In this document: one piece after another, positions 1 to 8,501 of the stretch
How positions within the stretch are numbered: the first letter of the stretch is position 1
Layout of the letters: every line of letters begins with the position of its first letter
Origin: Alphaproteobacteria bacterium
GTDB taxonomy: Bacteria > Pseudomonadota > Alphaproteobacteria > UBA828
Length of the DNA stretch: 64,000 bases
Reading direction: 5' to 3'
Assembly (NCBI GenBank): GCA_022826665.1
Contig: JAJDUK010000051.1
Span: 30,429-94,428 of the forward strand
Program-made: the position numbers and the translations under genes
The notes under the pieces: generated by a model
Databases searched by the model: none
What the model was told of the DNA's origin: nothing
The model's input: the letters and a program-made list of their open reading frames with translations, nothing else

Positions 1-402
1 CTGAATCGGGTCCTCAAGCCGGTAGGCCTGGACGTTGACGATCCATTCGCCTGGCACGATGCCGCGACTGTAGACAATCTCGTAATTGATGTCGGTAAGG
101 TCTTGAAACAGGCCGAGATCGTCACGCAATAGGTTGACCACCTCGTTGCCCTTGTTGGGGAAGCCCACCGGCGCCCGCTCCGGCGCCTTGACCCAAAGAT
201 CGATGTCGGCATCGCGGTCCGGCGCCCACAGGAGCTCGATGATTACGTTGCCGGGATCGCTGATCCCGTCGGTCTCGCTCTCGACCTCCGCTCCTGTATT
301 GAGGAACGGCAGCAGCATGAGCACCATCGCGACGAAAGCGGCGAGCGCGAGCAGCGTGACGTCGCGGAAGATCGTGCCGCTGTCGTCGTCAAACTCGTCC
401 AT
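1..402 (-). CDS. Membrane-anchored periplasmic protein, partner of the ExbB-like channel (3' end cut by window)
   Basis: The first 134 residues of a protein that runs off the left edge. A short acidic cytoplasmic N-terminus is followed by one hydrophobic segment (about residues 15-34) and a soluble region assumed to be periplasmic, the topology of ExbD/TolR partners. The soluble part carries an Asp-rich stretch around residues 61-70 (DRDADIDLWV) that resembles the 'ADIDLWV' motif of YfaP/DUF2135-like proteins rather than a typical ExbD domain. The ATG overlaps the end of the upstream MotA/TolQ/ExbB-like gene by 14 bases, so the two are almost certainly co-translated. The likely role is the stator or periplasmic partner of a proton-driven complex. 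The cargo or process is unknown because the rest of the protein and operon lies outside the window. Confidence 0.6.
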   Translation of the reverse strand, partial: MDEFDDDSGTIFRDVTLLALAAFVAMVLMLLPFLNTGAEVESETDGISDPGNVIIELLWAPDRDADIDLWVKAPERAPVGFPNKGNEVVNLLRDDLGLFQDLTDINYEIVYSRGIVPGEWIVNVQAYRLEDPIQ

Positions 403-982
403 TGGCCGCAAGGAGCTCGCTGTAGAGGGTGGAGGTGCCGGTTGCCAGCATACGGTAGTTGACGGTGAGCCAGAGGCCCAGAACGGCGCCTTCGAGGGTC
501 GTGTAGAGCGCGACCGACATGCCGCTGATGAGGGTCGAGATCATCGGCTGCACGGCGGCGAGGGTGCCGGCTTCCTCCGCCGAGACACCGGAGAGCGCGA
601 TGATGAAGCCCGCCACCGTGCCGATCAGCCCGAGCACCACCAGCGCGGCCGCGATCTGCCGCACCACCGCGATACGGCTGAAGAGCCGCGCCTTGAGCGC
701 CTCGGCCATCAGCTCCGGGCGGACGGAGGGACTGGTCCAGTCGGCGGGAAGGTCGACCGTCTCGCCTTCTTCCAGCCTGTTGAGGACTGCGCTTGTTTTG
801 AACAAGCGGTAACCGCAGAGCGCGAGGCCGACCGCGAAGACGCCGAAGATCACGAAGACGAGGCCGGTGGGGTCTGCCTCGGCAATGCGCGCGATCCAGC
901 CTTGGGCGCCCGCGAGCCCGAGCAACGCCGCGCCCACGATATTGACGATCAGGAATCGGTAGAGGAGCAGATAGCGGCGCAA
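389..982 (-). CDS. MotA/TolQ/ExbB family proton channel protein
   Basis: A 197-residue inner-membrane protein with hydrophobic segments near residues 10-28, 38-56, 105-130 and a weaker one at 150-175. The segment reading ALVVLGLIGTVAGFIIAL followed by a second Gly/Ser/Thr-rich helix (TLISGMSVALYTTLEGAVLG) is the conserved core of the MotA/TolQ/ExbB family, which conducts protons and drives a partner anchored in the same membrane. TTG at 982 is the only start codon in frame before an upstream stop, so the start is uncertain. The gene overlaps the following membrane-anchored protein by 14 bases, giving the usual channel-plus-anchor gene pair. Nothing here indicates which process it energises. 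Confidence 0.75.
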   Translation of the reverse strand: MRRYLLLYRFLIVNIVGAALLGLAGAQGWIARIAEADPTGLVFVIFGVFAVGLALCGYRLFKTSAVLNRLEEGETVDLPADWTSPSVRPELMAEALKARLFSRIAVVRQIAAALVVLGLIGTVAGFIIALSGVSAEEAGTLAAVQPMISTLISGMSVALYTTLEGAVLGLWLTVNYRMLATGTSTLYSELLAANGRV

Positions 983-1138
983 CCGGTCGACTCCTGGGTC
1001 GTGGCGGCGGCCCGCGCGGGCGCAACGCGCCCAGACCAGCGCTCCCGACCGTCTATCGAACGTAGGCGCCTGTCAATGGTGGCGTCCCTGTCCTACAGAC
1101 GATGCTAAAGGAGGATGCCGGGCCATGATGCCGGGCCA

Positions 1139-1426
1139 TCAGGCCGCTGCAAAGCGCTCCACTTTAATTCGCTGAGCGCGGTCGCGGGCCTGCCAAAGAT
1201 CATAAGCCATTTGCATCCCAAGCCAGGTCTCGGGTGTGGAGCCGAACGCCTTCGACAGCCGTATTGCCATGTCGACTGAAACGCCCGTGCGCTCGTTAAT
1301 GAGTTCGGAAAGTGCTTGGCGTGTGACCCCAAGTCCCTGAGCAGCCCGTGTCACGCTTAGCCCCAGTGGCTCCAGACATTGCCGCTTCACGATCCCTCCC
1401 GGATGCGGCGGGTTGTGCATCGCCAT
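1139..1426 (-). CDS. higA: HigA family addiction-module antitoxin (orphan)
   Basis: A 95-residue helix-turn-helix protein of the HigA/XRE type. It begins MAMHNPPHPGGIVKR, matching the usual 'NPPHPGE.L' start of HigA antitoxins, followed by an HTH (GLSVTRAAQGLGVTRQALSELINER) and the family signature 'MAIRLSKAFGSTPETWLGMQ'. HigA binds its own promoter and neutralises the mRNase HigB. The ATG at 1426 is preceded by a good ribosome site (GAGGAG), so the much longer reading frame that extends to 1867 was not used. The gene normally lies just after higB. Here only the last codons of a higB-like gene survive upstream, so the antitoxin looks orphaned. Confidence 0.85.
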   Translation of the reverse strand: MAMHNPPHPGGIVKRQCLEPLGLSVTRAAQGLGVTRQALSELINERTGVSVDMAIRLSKAFGSTPETWLGMQMAYDLWQARDRAQRIKVERFAAA

Positions 1427-1437
1427 GTCCCGTCTCC

Positions 1438-1504
1438 TCAGTGATAGTCGACGTAATCGACATCGACCGCCAGCCTGTGCGTTCAGGCGGAGGGGCAGTC
1501 TATC
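1438..1504 (-). pseudogene. Remnant of a HigB toxin gene (3' end only)
   Basis: Immediately upstream of higA one frame reads LAVDVDYVDYH then stop at 1438, resembling the C-terminus of HigB toxins ('VEIVDYH*'). The stop falls 11 bases before the higA start, the normal higBA spacing. In a different frame just upstream (1475-1504) the translation reads RLPLRLNAQ, resembling the 'IRLNAQ/IRVNDQ' that precedes the end of HigB. The two pieces are out of frame, the residues that normally lie between them are missing, and only about 110 bases separate higA from the divergent decarboxylase gene. A full toxin (about 90 residues) therefore cannot be present. The HigB resemblance is an inference from short motifs. 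Confidence 0.6.
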
Positions 1505-1537
1505 ATCGCCCAATCGCTTACGACCGGAGAGACCCGA

Positions 1538-2677
1538 ATGATTGAGGCCGACGCCTTCCTCCAACCCGCGCAGGAACGCGGGTTTTCGTTCTATACCGGC
1601 GTCCCCTGCTCCTTCCTCACCCCGCTGATCAACCGGGTGATCTCCGATCAGGCACTCAACTACGTGGGCGCGACGAGCGAGGGCGAGGCCGTGGCGGTGG
1701 CGGCAGGCGCCTGGCTCGCGGGCAAACGAACAGTCGTGATGTGCCAGAACTCCGGTCTCGGAAACACCGTCAATCCGTTGACGTCCCTCAACCATCCTTT
1801 CCGCATTCCGACGCTCTTGATCGTCACCTGGCGGGGGCAACCGGGGCTGAGTGATGAACCGCAGCATGAGCTCATGGGCGAGGTGATGGGACCGCTCCTG
1901 GATACCATCGCCGTCGGCCGTGCCGGCTTCCCCAAGGATGAAGAAGCCGTGTCGGTGGCGCTCGACCGGGCCGAGCAGGCCATGGCAGGCGATGAGCTTC
2001 CCTTCGCGCTGGTCATGGAGAAGGGCAGCGTGCGTGATGACGGCCTCGATCAGCCGGACCAGCCGATTCGCCCGCGCGGCACGATTGAGGACTTGCGCCA
2101 GAGCGGCGAGCTGCCCTCACGTATCGACCTCCTGCGCTGCGTTCAGACACTCGTGCCGGCGGAAGTTGCGGTGGTCGCGACCACCGGCAAGACCGGACGC
2201 GAGTTGTTCACTCTCGAAGATCGTCCGCAGCAGCTCTACCAGGTGGGCTCGATGGGCTGCGCCTCGGCAATGGGCCTCGGCATCGCGCTCAACTCGACGC
2301 GGTCGGTGCTGGTGCTGGACGGTGACGGCGCGGCGCTGATGAAGCTCGGAACGATGGCGACCATCGGCACCCACGCCCCCGACAATCTGATCCACGTCCT
2401 GCTCGACAACGGCGTGCACGATTCGACCGGCGGGCAGGCGACCGTCTCGCCCAACGTCGATTTCGCTGCCGTCGCCCAGGCCTGCGGCTATCCCAGGGCT
2501 TACCGCTGCGACAGCGCAAAAGGCTTCACCCAAGCCCTGGAGTCCGCCATCGCCGACGACCCAAGGCCGGTGCTGATCCATGCAAAGATCGCTCCCGGCT
2601 CCCTCGCCGAACTGGGCCGCCCTACGATCGCGCCCCGCGATGTGGCGCGGCGCTTCCGCGCTTTCATCGCAGGATGA
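1538..2677 (+). CDS. aepY: Phosphonopyruvate decarboxylase (or fused sulfopyruvate decarboxylase), ThDP-dependent
   Basis: A 379-residue thiamine-diphosphate enzyme of the phosphonopyruvate/sulfopyruvate decarboxylase family. The N-terminal pyrimidine-binding half includes FYTGVPCSFL near residues 18-27 and the ATSEGEAV segment with the family glutamate near residue 48. The C-terminal half has the ThDP/Mg motif GDGAALMKLG about 30 residues before LLDNGVHDSTGGQ. In phosphonate metabolism AepY converts 3-phosphonopyruvate to phosphonoacetaldehyde. The homologous ComDE enzyme does the same with sulfopyruvate. No PEP mutase or other phosphonate gene is nearby, so a sulfonate role is equally open. 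A ribosome site (ggagag) precedes the ATG. The gene lies 93 bases upstream of a TAXI-TRAP importer on the same strand, which may bring in its substrate precursor. Confidence 0.8.
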   Translation: MIEADAFLQPAQERGFSFYTGVPCSFLTPLINRVISDQALNYVGATSEGEAVAVAAGAWLAGKRTVVMCQNSGLGNTVNPLTSLNHPFRIPTLLIVTWRGQPGLSDEPQHELMGEVMGPLLDTIAVGRAGFPKDEEAVSVALDRAEQAMAGDELPFALVMEKGSVRDDGLDQPDQPIRPRGTIEDLRQSGELPSRIDLLRCVQTLVPAEVAVVATTGKTGRELFTLEDRPQQLYQVGSMGCASAMGLGIALNSTRSVLVLDGDGAALMKLGTMATIGTHAPDNLIHVLLDNGVHDSTGGQATVSPNVDFAAVAQACGYPRAYRCDSAKGFTQALESAIADDPRPVLIHAKIAPGSLAELGRPTIAPRDVARRFRAFIAG

Positions 2678-2718
2678 GCCAAATCGGTTCGACCCGCGAA
2701 ACCACCATCATGTACCTA

Positions 2719-2737
2719 GTCAACTTTGACGTATAAT
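2719..2737 (+). promoter_or_regulatory. Possible -10 box with an adjacent short inverted repeat upstream of the TRAP operon
   Basis: In the gap between the decarboxylase and the TRAP binding-protein gene there is a perfect TATAAT at 2732-2737. Directly before it lies the small inverted repeat GTCAA-CT-TTGAC (2719-2730), which would sit in the promoter spacer and could be an operator half-site pair. No convincing -35 box was found at 17 bases, so the promoter may depend on an activator or may not be real. Confidence 0.3.
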
Positions 2738-2770
2738 GTAAGGACATCGAACTCACTGGGAGGACAGATC

Positions 2771-3769
2771 ATGAAGATACTCAGACTCACCACATGCGCG
2801 CTGGCCGCCGTCGCCCTCATGGGCGCGACCTTCAGCGCTGCCGACGAGGCGAGCGCGCAGGAGAAGAAGTTCATTTCCATCGGGACCGGTGGCCCGACCG
2901 GCGTTTATTTCGTGGTCGGCAACTCGGTCTGCCGGATGGTCCACAAGGAGGCCGCCGAGGGCCGCAAGTCGGGCCGCAAGCACGGCATCCGCTGCGCGGC
3001 ACCGTCGACCGGCGGCTCCACCTACAACATCGGCCAGATCTGCCAGGGCGAACTCGACTTTGGCGTCGCCCAATCTGACTGGCAGTTCCATGCGGTCAAC
3101 GGCAGTTCCGAAAAGGTCACGAACTGCCCCGGTCTGCGCGCGGTCTTCTCCGTGCACGGCGAGCCCTTCCACCTGATCGCCGCCGAAGGCTCAGGCATCG
3201 GCTCCTTCACCGATACCAAGGGCAAGAGGATGAACATCGGCAACCCCGGCTCGGGGCAGCGCGGCACGACCGAGGTGTTGATGGAAGGCTACGGCATGAC
3301 CACCGACGACTTCGCGGCGGCGACCGAGCTAACCTCGACCGAGCAGTCGCAGGCACTCTGCGACGGCAAGATCGACGCCTACGGCTACACGGTCGGCGTG
3401 CCCAACGCCGGCGTGTCCGTGGCGACCGACGGCTGCGGTGCCTACATCGCCAACCTCAACGGCGAGGTCGAGCAGAAGCTGGTGGCCGACAATCCCTACT
3501 ACGCCTTCACGACCATCCCGGCCGGCACCTACAAGACCACGGCCGCCGATGTGACGACCTTTGGCGTGATGGCGACCTTCGTCAGCCACGAGAGCGTGCC
3601 CGAGGACGTGGTCTACGAGGTCACCCGCGCGGTAATGGAGAACCTGGACGACTTCAGGTCGCTGCATCCCGCCTTCGCCAACCTTGATCCCGCGAACATG
3701 ATCAAGAACGGTTTGTCCGCACCGCTTCATGCGGGTGCGGCCAAGTACTACGCGGAACAGGGCTGGTAG
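2771..3769 (+). CDS. TAXI-type TRAP transporter solute-binding protein
   Basis: A 332-residue exported protein. A cleavable Sec signal (MKILRLTTCALAAVALMGATF, cut near SAADEASAQ) is followed by the TAXI-family opening FISIGTGGPTGVYFVVGNSVCR and the PSTGGSTYNI motif typical of TAXI TRAP receptors. These proteins capture organic acids or related small anions in the periplasm and hand them to the TRAP permease. The start at 2771 was chosen for its ribosome site (GGGAGGACAG), rather than the longer reading frame from 2726. A perfect 13-bp hairpin follows, then the gene for the fused permease. The ligand cannot be read from the sequence. The adjacent phospho/sulfopyruvate decarboxylase hints at a sulfonate, phosphonate or related 3-carbon acid. 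Confidence 0.88.
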   Translation: MKILRLTTCALAAVALMGATFSAADEASAQEKKFISIGTGGPTGVYFVVGNSVCRMVHKEAAEGRKSGRKHGIRCAAPSTGGSTYNIGQICQGELDFGVAQSDWQFHAVNGSSEKVTNCPGLRAVFSVHGEPFHLIAAEGSGIGSFTDTKGKRMNIGNPGSGQRGTTEVLMEGYGMTTDDFAAATELTSTEQSQALCDGKIDAYGYTVGVPNAGVSVATDGCGAYIANLNGEVEQKLVADNPYYAFTTIPAGTYKTTAADVTTFGVMATFVSHESVPEDVVYEVTRAVMENLDDFRSLHPAFANLDPANMIKNGLSAPLHAGAAKYYAEQGW

Positions 3770-3786
3770 CAGCCCCCGCGATCATG

Positions 3787-3818
3787 ACGGCCGGCACCCC
3801 TGAACGGGTGCCGGCCGT
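3787..3818 (+). terminator. Intercistronic hairpin after the TRAP binding protein
   Basis: A perfect 13-bp stem (ACGGCCGGCACCC, 6-base loop CTGAAC, complementary arm) lies 18 bases after the binding-protein stop and 63 bases before the permease start. There is no strong T run after it, so it is more likely an RNA stabiliser or partial terminator that keeps binding-protein mRNA in excess than a full terminator. Confidence 0.7.
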
Positions 3819-3881
3819 TCGCTTTCAGATTGTCCCGAGGCGTACAACGCTAGGGGGCGCACGCGCCGGACAGGGGCGCCC

Positions 3882-6257
3882 GTGACGAATAGTGAGCCGA
3901 GCGCGGCGGCCACGCCCGCCGATGTTCAGAAGACCCTGGAGAAGGTCGAGTACCAGGGGCGCCGGCAGGGGCCGCGCCTGGCACTGCTCATAAGTTTGCT
4001 TTGCTTCCTGTGGTCGGTCTACCAGCTGTGGATCGCCTCGCCTCTGCCCTTCATGTTCAATTTCGCCATTATCGGTGACGTGCCGGCACGCGGCATTCAC
4101 CTGTCGTTCGCGCTGCTGCTCTGCTTCCTGATGTACCCGCTGACGCGCCGCTGGAGCGAGCGCGGACTGCCGCCCTGGGATATCCTCTGCGCGCTGGCCG
4201 GCTGCGTTGTGGCCCTCTACCTGTTCTTCGGTTGGGACGGCCTCGTCTCCCGCCACGGTCTCCTCTACGTCTGGAACGGTATTCCGGTCGAAGCCATCCT
4301 CGGCGGCGTTGGCATCCTGCTGCTGTTGGACGCGACGCGTCGCGCCATCGGGATACCGCTCGTCATCGTCTGTGCGGTCTTCCTCGTTTATTCGATTTTC
4401 GGCCAGTCGATGCCGGACGTCATCTCGCACAAGGGGCTCAGCCTGAACCGGCTGATCGGCTATCAGTGGCTCACGGGCGAGGCGATCTTCGGCATTCCGC
4501 TGAGCGTCTCGGTCGGCTTCGTTTTCCTGTTCGTGCTGTTCGGCGCACTGCTCGACAAGGCCGGCGCCGGGCAGTACTTCCTCGCGCTTTCCTTCGCCAT
4601 GGTGGGGCGCTTTACCGGCGGGCCCGCCAAGGCGGCAATTCTCGCATCGGGCATGACCGGCATGGTCTCCGGCTCGTCGATTGCCAACGTCGTCACGACC
4701 GGGACCTTCACCATCCCCGTCATGCGGCGGATCGGCATGCCCGCAGTCAAGGCCGGCGCCATCGAGGTCGCGGCGTCGACAAACGGCCAGCTCATGCCGC
4801 CAATCATGGGAGCGGCCGCCTTCATCATCGCCGAATTCATCGGCATATCGTATTTCGACGTGGTCGCGGCGGCAGCGATCCCCGCGGTGCTCAGCTATCT
4901 CGCGCTGCTTTACATCTCCCACCTGGAGGCCAAGAAACTCGGACTCAAGGGCCTGCCGCGGGTCGAGATTCCACCGTTTCGCAAGACCTTCCTCAGCGGC
5001 GCCCATCACCTGCTGCCCATCTTCATTCTGGTCTATCTGCTGATGGTCGAGCGCTGGAGCGCACACAGTGCGGTCTTCTACTCGATCCTCTCGGTGATGG
5101 TGATCATCGTCGTCAGACGGATCATCGCCTCGGCCCGTGGTGGCGGCCAGCCGATGGGCGAAGCAGTGCGCGACGGCTTCACCGAAATCTACATCGGCAT
5201 GGTCGCGGGCGCGCGCAACATGGTGGGTATCGCGGTTGCCGTCGCCGCCGCCGGCATCATCGTGGGCGCTGTCTCCTCGACCGGTCTCAACAACGCCATG
5301 GTGGGCGTGGTCGAGGCGATCGCCGGCGGCAACGTCTACATCCTGCTCGGGCTGACCGCGATCCTCTGCATCATTCTCGGCATGGGCCTGCCGACCACCG
5401 CCAACTACCTCGTGGTCGCCTCGCTGCTGGCCGGCGTGCTGGTGGAGCTGGGCAATGCAGCGGGTCTTGTTTTGCCGCTGATCGCCATCCACCTCTATGT
5501 CTTCTATTACGGCTTGCTGGCGGATTCGACGCCACCCGTCTGCCTTGCCGCCTTCGCGGCCTCGGCCATATCCAGAGCGGATCCGCTGAAAACCGGCGTG
5601 CAGTCCTTCATGTACGACATCCGCACGGCCATCCTGCCGCTGGTCTTCCTGTTCAATACGGAGCTGCTGCTGATCGGTGTGGAGAGTATCTGGCACGGTG
5701 CCCTGGTCGCGGTCATGTCGCTGCTCGCGATCCTCGCCTTCAGCTCGCTCACGCAGGGTTGGATGTTCGTCAAGGTGCGCTGGTACGAGGCGATTCTGCT
5801 CGCTGCCGCCTGCTTCATGCTGTTCCGCCCCGGCTTCTTCATGGACCATATCGCGCCGCCCTTCGAGCCGGTCGCGTTCCAGTCCTTCGTCTCCAGCACA
5901 TTCACGCCGGAGCCTGGCCGCCAGGTCCGCCTGCACGTGACGCGGGAGACCGACTACGGCGAGCGTTACAAGCTGTTCGTGCTGGAGACTCCGGTGGAGC
6001 AGGCAACGACGCCGGCGGAGACCTTCGGCGTCGGGCTGGAGCGTGAGGAGGACGGCCGCTACGCCGTGGTCGACCTCGCCTGGAGCGGGATGGCGGAGCA
6101 GGCCGGTATCGACTGGGGCGATTACGTCACGGGCGTGGACGTGGAGCAGACCGACCTGCCGCCCAAGGAACTGATCTATCCCGCCGGCCTCGCGTTGCTC
6201 GGCCTGGTTTTCCTGTCGCAACTCGTGCGTGGGAGGCGTGCCGCCCGCGCGTCATAG
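3882..6257 (+). CDS. TRAP transporter fused permease (small + large membrane subunits) with PDZ-like C-terminal domain
   Basis: A 791-residue polytopic protein of the TRAP '4TM/12TM fusion' family that partners TAXI binding proteins. The first ~200 residues carry the DctQ-like small-subunit helices. From about residue 200 on comes the DctM-like core with GALLDKAGAGQYF, the family hallmark GPAKAAILASGMTGMVSGSSIANVVTTGTFTIP, and GMGLPTTANYLVVASL. These complexes use an electrochemical ion gradient to import the receptor's ligand. The last ~120 residues form a soluble extension (DUF3394-like) with a PDZ-like segment (VVDLAWSGMAEQAGIDWGDYVTGVDV) and a final hydrophobic helix. Translation appears to start at GTG 3882, without a clear ribosome site. 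Confidence 0.9.
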   Translation: MTNSEPSAAATPADVQKTLEKVEYQGRRQGPRLALLISLLCFLWSVYQLWIASPLPFMFNFAIIGDVPARGIHLSFALLLCFLMYPLTRRWSERGLPPWDILCALAGCVVALYLFFGWDGLVSRHGLLYVWNGIPVEAILGGVGILLLLDATRRAIGIPLVIVCAVFLVYSIFGQSMPDVISHKGLSLNRLIGYQWLTGEAIFGIPLSVSVGFVFLFVLFGALLDKAGAGQYFLALSFAMVGRFTGGPAKAAILASGMTGMVSGSSIANVVTTGTFTIPVMRRIGMPAVKAGAIEVAASTNGQLMPPIMGAAAFIIAEFIGISYFDVVAAAAIPAVLSYLALLYISHLEAKKLGLKGLPRVEIPPFRKTFLSGAHHLLPIFILVYLLMVERWSAHSAVFYSILSVMVIIVVRRIIASARGGGQPMGEAVRDGFTEIYIGMVAGARNMVGIAVAVAAAGIIVGAVSSTGLNNAMVGVVEAIAGGNVYILLGLTAILCIILGMGLPTTANYLVVASLLAGVLVELGNAAGLVLPLIAIHLYVFYYGLLADSTPPVCLAAFAASAISRADPLKTGVQSFMYDIRTAILPLVFLFNTELLLIGVESIWHGALVAVMSLLAILAFSSLTQGWMFVKVRWYEAILLAAACFMLFRPGFFMDHIAPPFEPVAFQSFVSSTFTPEPGRQVRLHVTRETDYGERYKLFVLETPVEQATTPAETFGVGLEREEDGRYAVVDLAWSGMAEQAGIDWGDYVTGVDVEQTDLPPKELIYPAGLALLGLVFLSQLVRGRRAARAS

Positions 6258-6297
6258 TAATGGGCGCGGTCCGCACGGCTGCGCCCTACCCCACCCT

Positions 6298-8343
6298 CTA
6301 CAACGTCCGGCAGAGGCGGAACGCGTCGAGCACGGCGGCGTAGATGTTGCGGCTGGAGACCGCGTCACCGATACGGAAGAGTCGGAAGCCACCGTCCGCC
6401 GCCTCCGGCTGCGGCGCCCCTGATAGCAGCGCTTTCTGATCGACTACGCCGCGGTTGGAGGCGCGATCCGCCAGTCCGTGAAAGAGCGCGTCGGCAGGAC
6501 GCGTTCCGTGCTCGACCACGATGCGCCCAGTCTCATGCTGCTCAGCCTCGTCCGTAAGCTCGTTGCGGAAGGTCACGCGCAGCCGGTTGCCCTCGCGTTC
6601 GACGCGCTCCAGGCGCCGGTCGAGCCTAGGCTCGATGCCCAGCTCGTAGGTGCGCCGGCGCCAGATTACCTGCTCCGCGTAGGACATCTCCATCGCGAGA
6701 TGACCATCGAGGCCGAAGAACGCGACCTCCCCGCCGGCTTGCCTGATCGCCTCCGCCGCCGTGAGCGCCGCATGGCGGCCGGTCCCGTCATAGACGATCG
6801 AGTCCTCGGCAGCGCTCGCCCCGCCCGAGAGGACGTCCCAGACGCTGGTGCAGTGCTCAGAGCCCTCGATCCAGTCGAGGTCGGGAACGCCGCCGGTCGC
6901 GACGACGAGCACGTCGGCATCGCTCTCGGCCGAACCGGGTTCGACGGGGCAGTTAAGCCGCACCTCGACACCGAGCCGTTCCAATTCGCGGACTCGCCAC
7001 TCGACGATCCCTGCAAGTTCACCGCGCCAGCTTGCCTGCGCCGCCAGCAGCACCTGTCCGCCGAGCCGCCCTGCTGCCTCGCAAAGCCGTACGTCGTGGC
7101 CGCGCTCAGCGCACACCCTGGCGGCCTCTAACCCGGCCGGCCCTCCCCCCGCGACCAGCACGCGGCGCTTCATCGTCGCCGGCTCGATCGCGTGTGGCAA
7201 CGCCGCCTCGTGGCCGGTGGAGGGATTGTGGATGCAGGTCGGACGAAGGGGACTCATGCAATGGGTCGCGCCGACGCAGGGCCGCACGCGCGTCTCCTCG
7301 CCGCGCGCGAGCTTTGCCACCAGGTTGGGATCCGCAATGTGTGCGCGGGTCATCGCCACCATGTCGAGCAGCCCATCGCGGATCGCACGCCGTGCCGTCT
7401 CCAGCGAGGTGATGCGCGTGGCATGAAAGACCGGAAGCCCCACCGCCTGCTTGAAGGCGCCGGCGCGGGCCAGGAACGGCGCCTCGGGCGAGGCCATGCC
7501 CGGCATGCAGTCCGCCGCGAGCTTGTACTCCGTGTCGATGCGGCCGTAGATCGCGTTGAAGAAGTCGATGGTGCCGGATGCCTCGAAGATGACGGCGATC
7601 TTCAGTCCGTCCTCGAACGTGAGGTGGTTCGGTCCCGCCTCGTCGATCACGAAGCGGATGCCGACGATGAAATCGTCGCCGACGCGCTTGCGGATCGCCT
7701 CGTGCACCATCAGCCCGAAGCGGCAGCGGTTCTCCACCGAGCCGCCGTAGCGGTCGGTGCGCCGATTGGTCGCCGGCGAGAGGAACTGGCCGATCAGGTG
7801 CGCGCCGGCAAAGGTCTCGATGCCGTCGAGACCGCCTTCCTTGCACCGCGCCGCCGCCTTGCCGAAGTCGGCCACGACGCGCGCGATGTCGTGCTCGTCC
7901 ATCTCCTTTGCGAAGGCCCGGTGCAGGGTCTCGCGCACGGGCGACGGGCCGATGGGCGCAAGCGCCGCCCCGGCGTAAGGCTCGGCCCGCCCGCCGACGT
8001 GGCTCACCTGGCACATCAGGGCGGCACCGTGGGCGTGGATGCGCCGCGAAAACCGCTGAAGGTGCTCGACCACGCGTTCGTCGTAGAGGTTGATCTGCGG
8101 CAGGCTCCACGCGGATTCGGGCGAGACGTTGGATGAGCCGCCGAACATGGTAAGCGCCAGCCCGCCTCTCGCCTTGGCCTCGTGGTAGCGCTGGTAGCGC
8201 TCGCTCGGCATGCCGTCCTCGACCAGCCCGCACGCGTGGCTGGTGCTCATGATGCGGTTCTTGAGAGTGAGGTGCTTCAGTCTGAAGGGCTGCAGCAGCG
8301 GATCGCCCGTGCCGTCCTTGGATACCGGCGCCGTTTCGGTCAT
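6298..8343 (-). CDS. Old Yellow Enzyme-type NADH:flavin oxidoreductase, probable N-methyl demethylase (DgcA/StcD-like)
   Basis: A 681-residue two-domain enzyme. Residues 1-370 form an OYE-type TIM barrel for FMN (LLQPFRLKHLTLKNRI at the start, then ETFAGAHLIGQFLSPATNRRTDRYGGS). An FeS segment follows, then from about 392 a dinucleotide-binding domain (RRVLVAGGGPAGLEAA). This layout is shared by trimethylamine dehydrogenase, dienoyl-CoA reductase and the demethylases of dimethylglycine (DgcA) and proline betaine (StcD). The cysteine cluster reads RPCVGATHC then PTCIHNP (C356, C362, C370), without the second cysteine of the trimethylamine-dehydrogenase pattern. This resembles the betaine-demethylase branch as I recall it. 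ATG 8343 was preferred over GTG 8358 because AGGA precedes it. It is convergent with the TRAP genes and divergent from the next oxidoreductase. Confidence 0.82.
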   Translation of the reverse strand: MTETAPVSKDGTGDPLLQPFRLKHLTLKNRIMSTSHACGLVEDGMPSERYQRYHEAKARGGLALTMFGGSSNVSPESAWSLPQINLYDERVVEHLQRFSRRIHAHGAALMCQVSHVGGRAEPYAGAALAPIGPSPVRETLHRAFAKEMDEHDIARVVADFGKAAARCKEGGLDGIETFAGAHLIGQFLSPATNRRTDRYGGSVENRCRFGLMVHEAIRKRVGDDFIVGIRFVIDEAGPNHLTFEDGLKIAVIFEASGTIDFFNAIYGRIDTEYKLAADCMPGMASPEAPFLARAGAFKQAVGLPVFHATRITSLETARRAIRDGLLDMVAMTRAHIADPNLVAKLARGEETRVRPCVGATHCMSPLRPTCIHNPSTGHEAALPHAIEPATMKRRVLVAGGGPAGLEAARVCAERGHDVRLCEAAGRLGGQVLLAAQASWRGELAGIVEWRVRELERLGVEVRLNCPVEPGSAESDADVLVVATGGVPDLDWIEGSEHCTSVWDVLSGGASAAEDSIVYDGTGRHAALTAAEAIRQAGGEVAFFGLDGHLAMEMSYAEQVIWRRRTYELGIEPRLDRRLERVEREGNRLRVTFRNELTDEAEQHETGRIVVEHGTRPADALFHGLADRASNRGVVDQKALLSGAPQPEAADGGFRLFRIGDAVSSRNIYAAVLDAFRLCRTL

Positions 8344-8501
8344 GTTCCTGCTCTCCACTACAAGGCGCGCGCCTGTCGTCTATCGGCGCGTGCAGGATAG
8401 CCGCGCCGGGTTCCAGCAGCGACAGTGGAGCCCTGGAATCCAGTTGCGCACTTTCGATAACCGTGCGCCAAATGCGCCGCCTCCTCTCCTGAGCCTGACG
8501 C

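Noticed and set aside
1139..1867. 242-residue version of HigA
   Set aside because: The extension runs through the decayed higB remnant and into the decarboxylase gene on the other strand. A good ribosome site marks the short start at 1426.
3825..6221. Very long minus-strand reading frame opposite the TRAP permease
   Set aside because: It is rich in Asp, His, Arg and Gln with no domain, exactly the mirror of a hydrophobic membrane gene in high-GC DNA. The plus-strand permease has clear family motifs.
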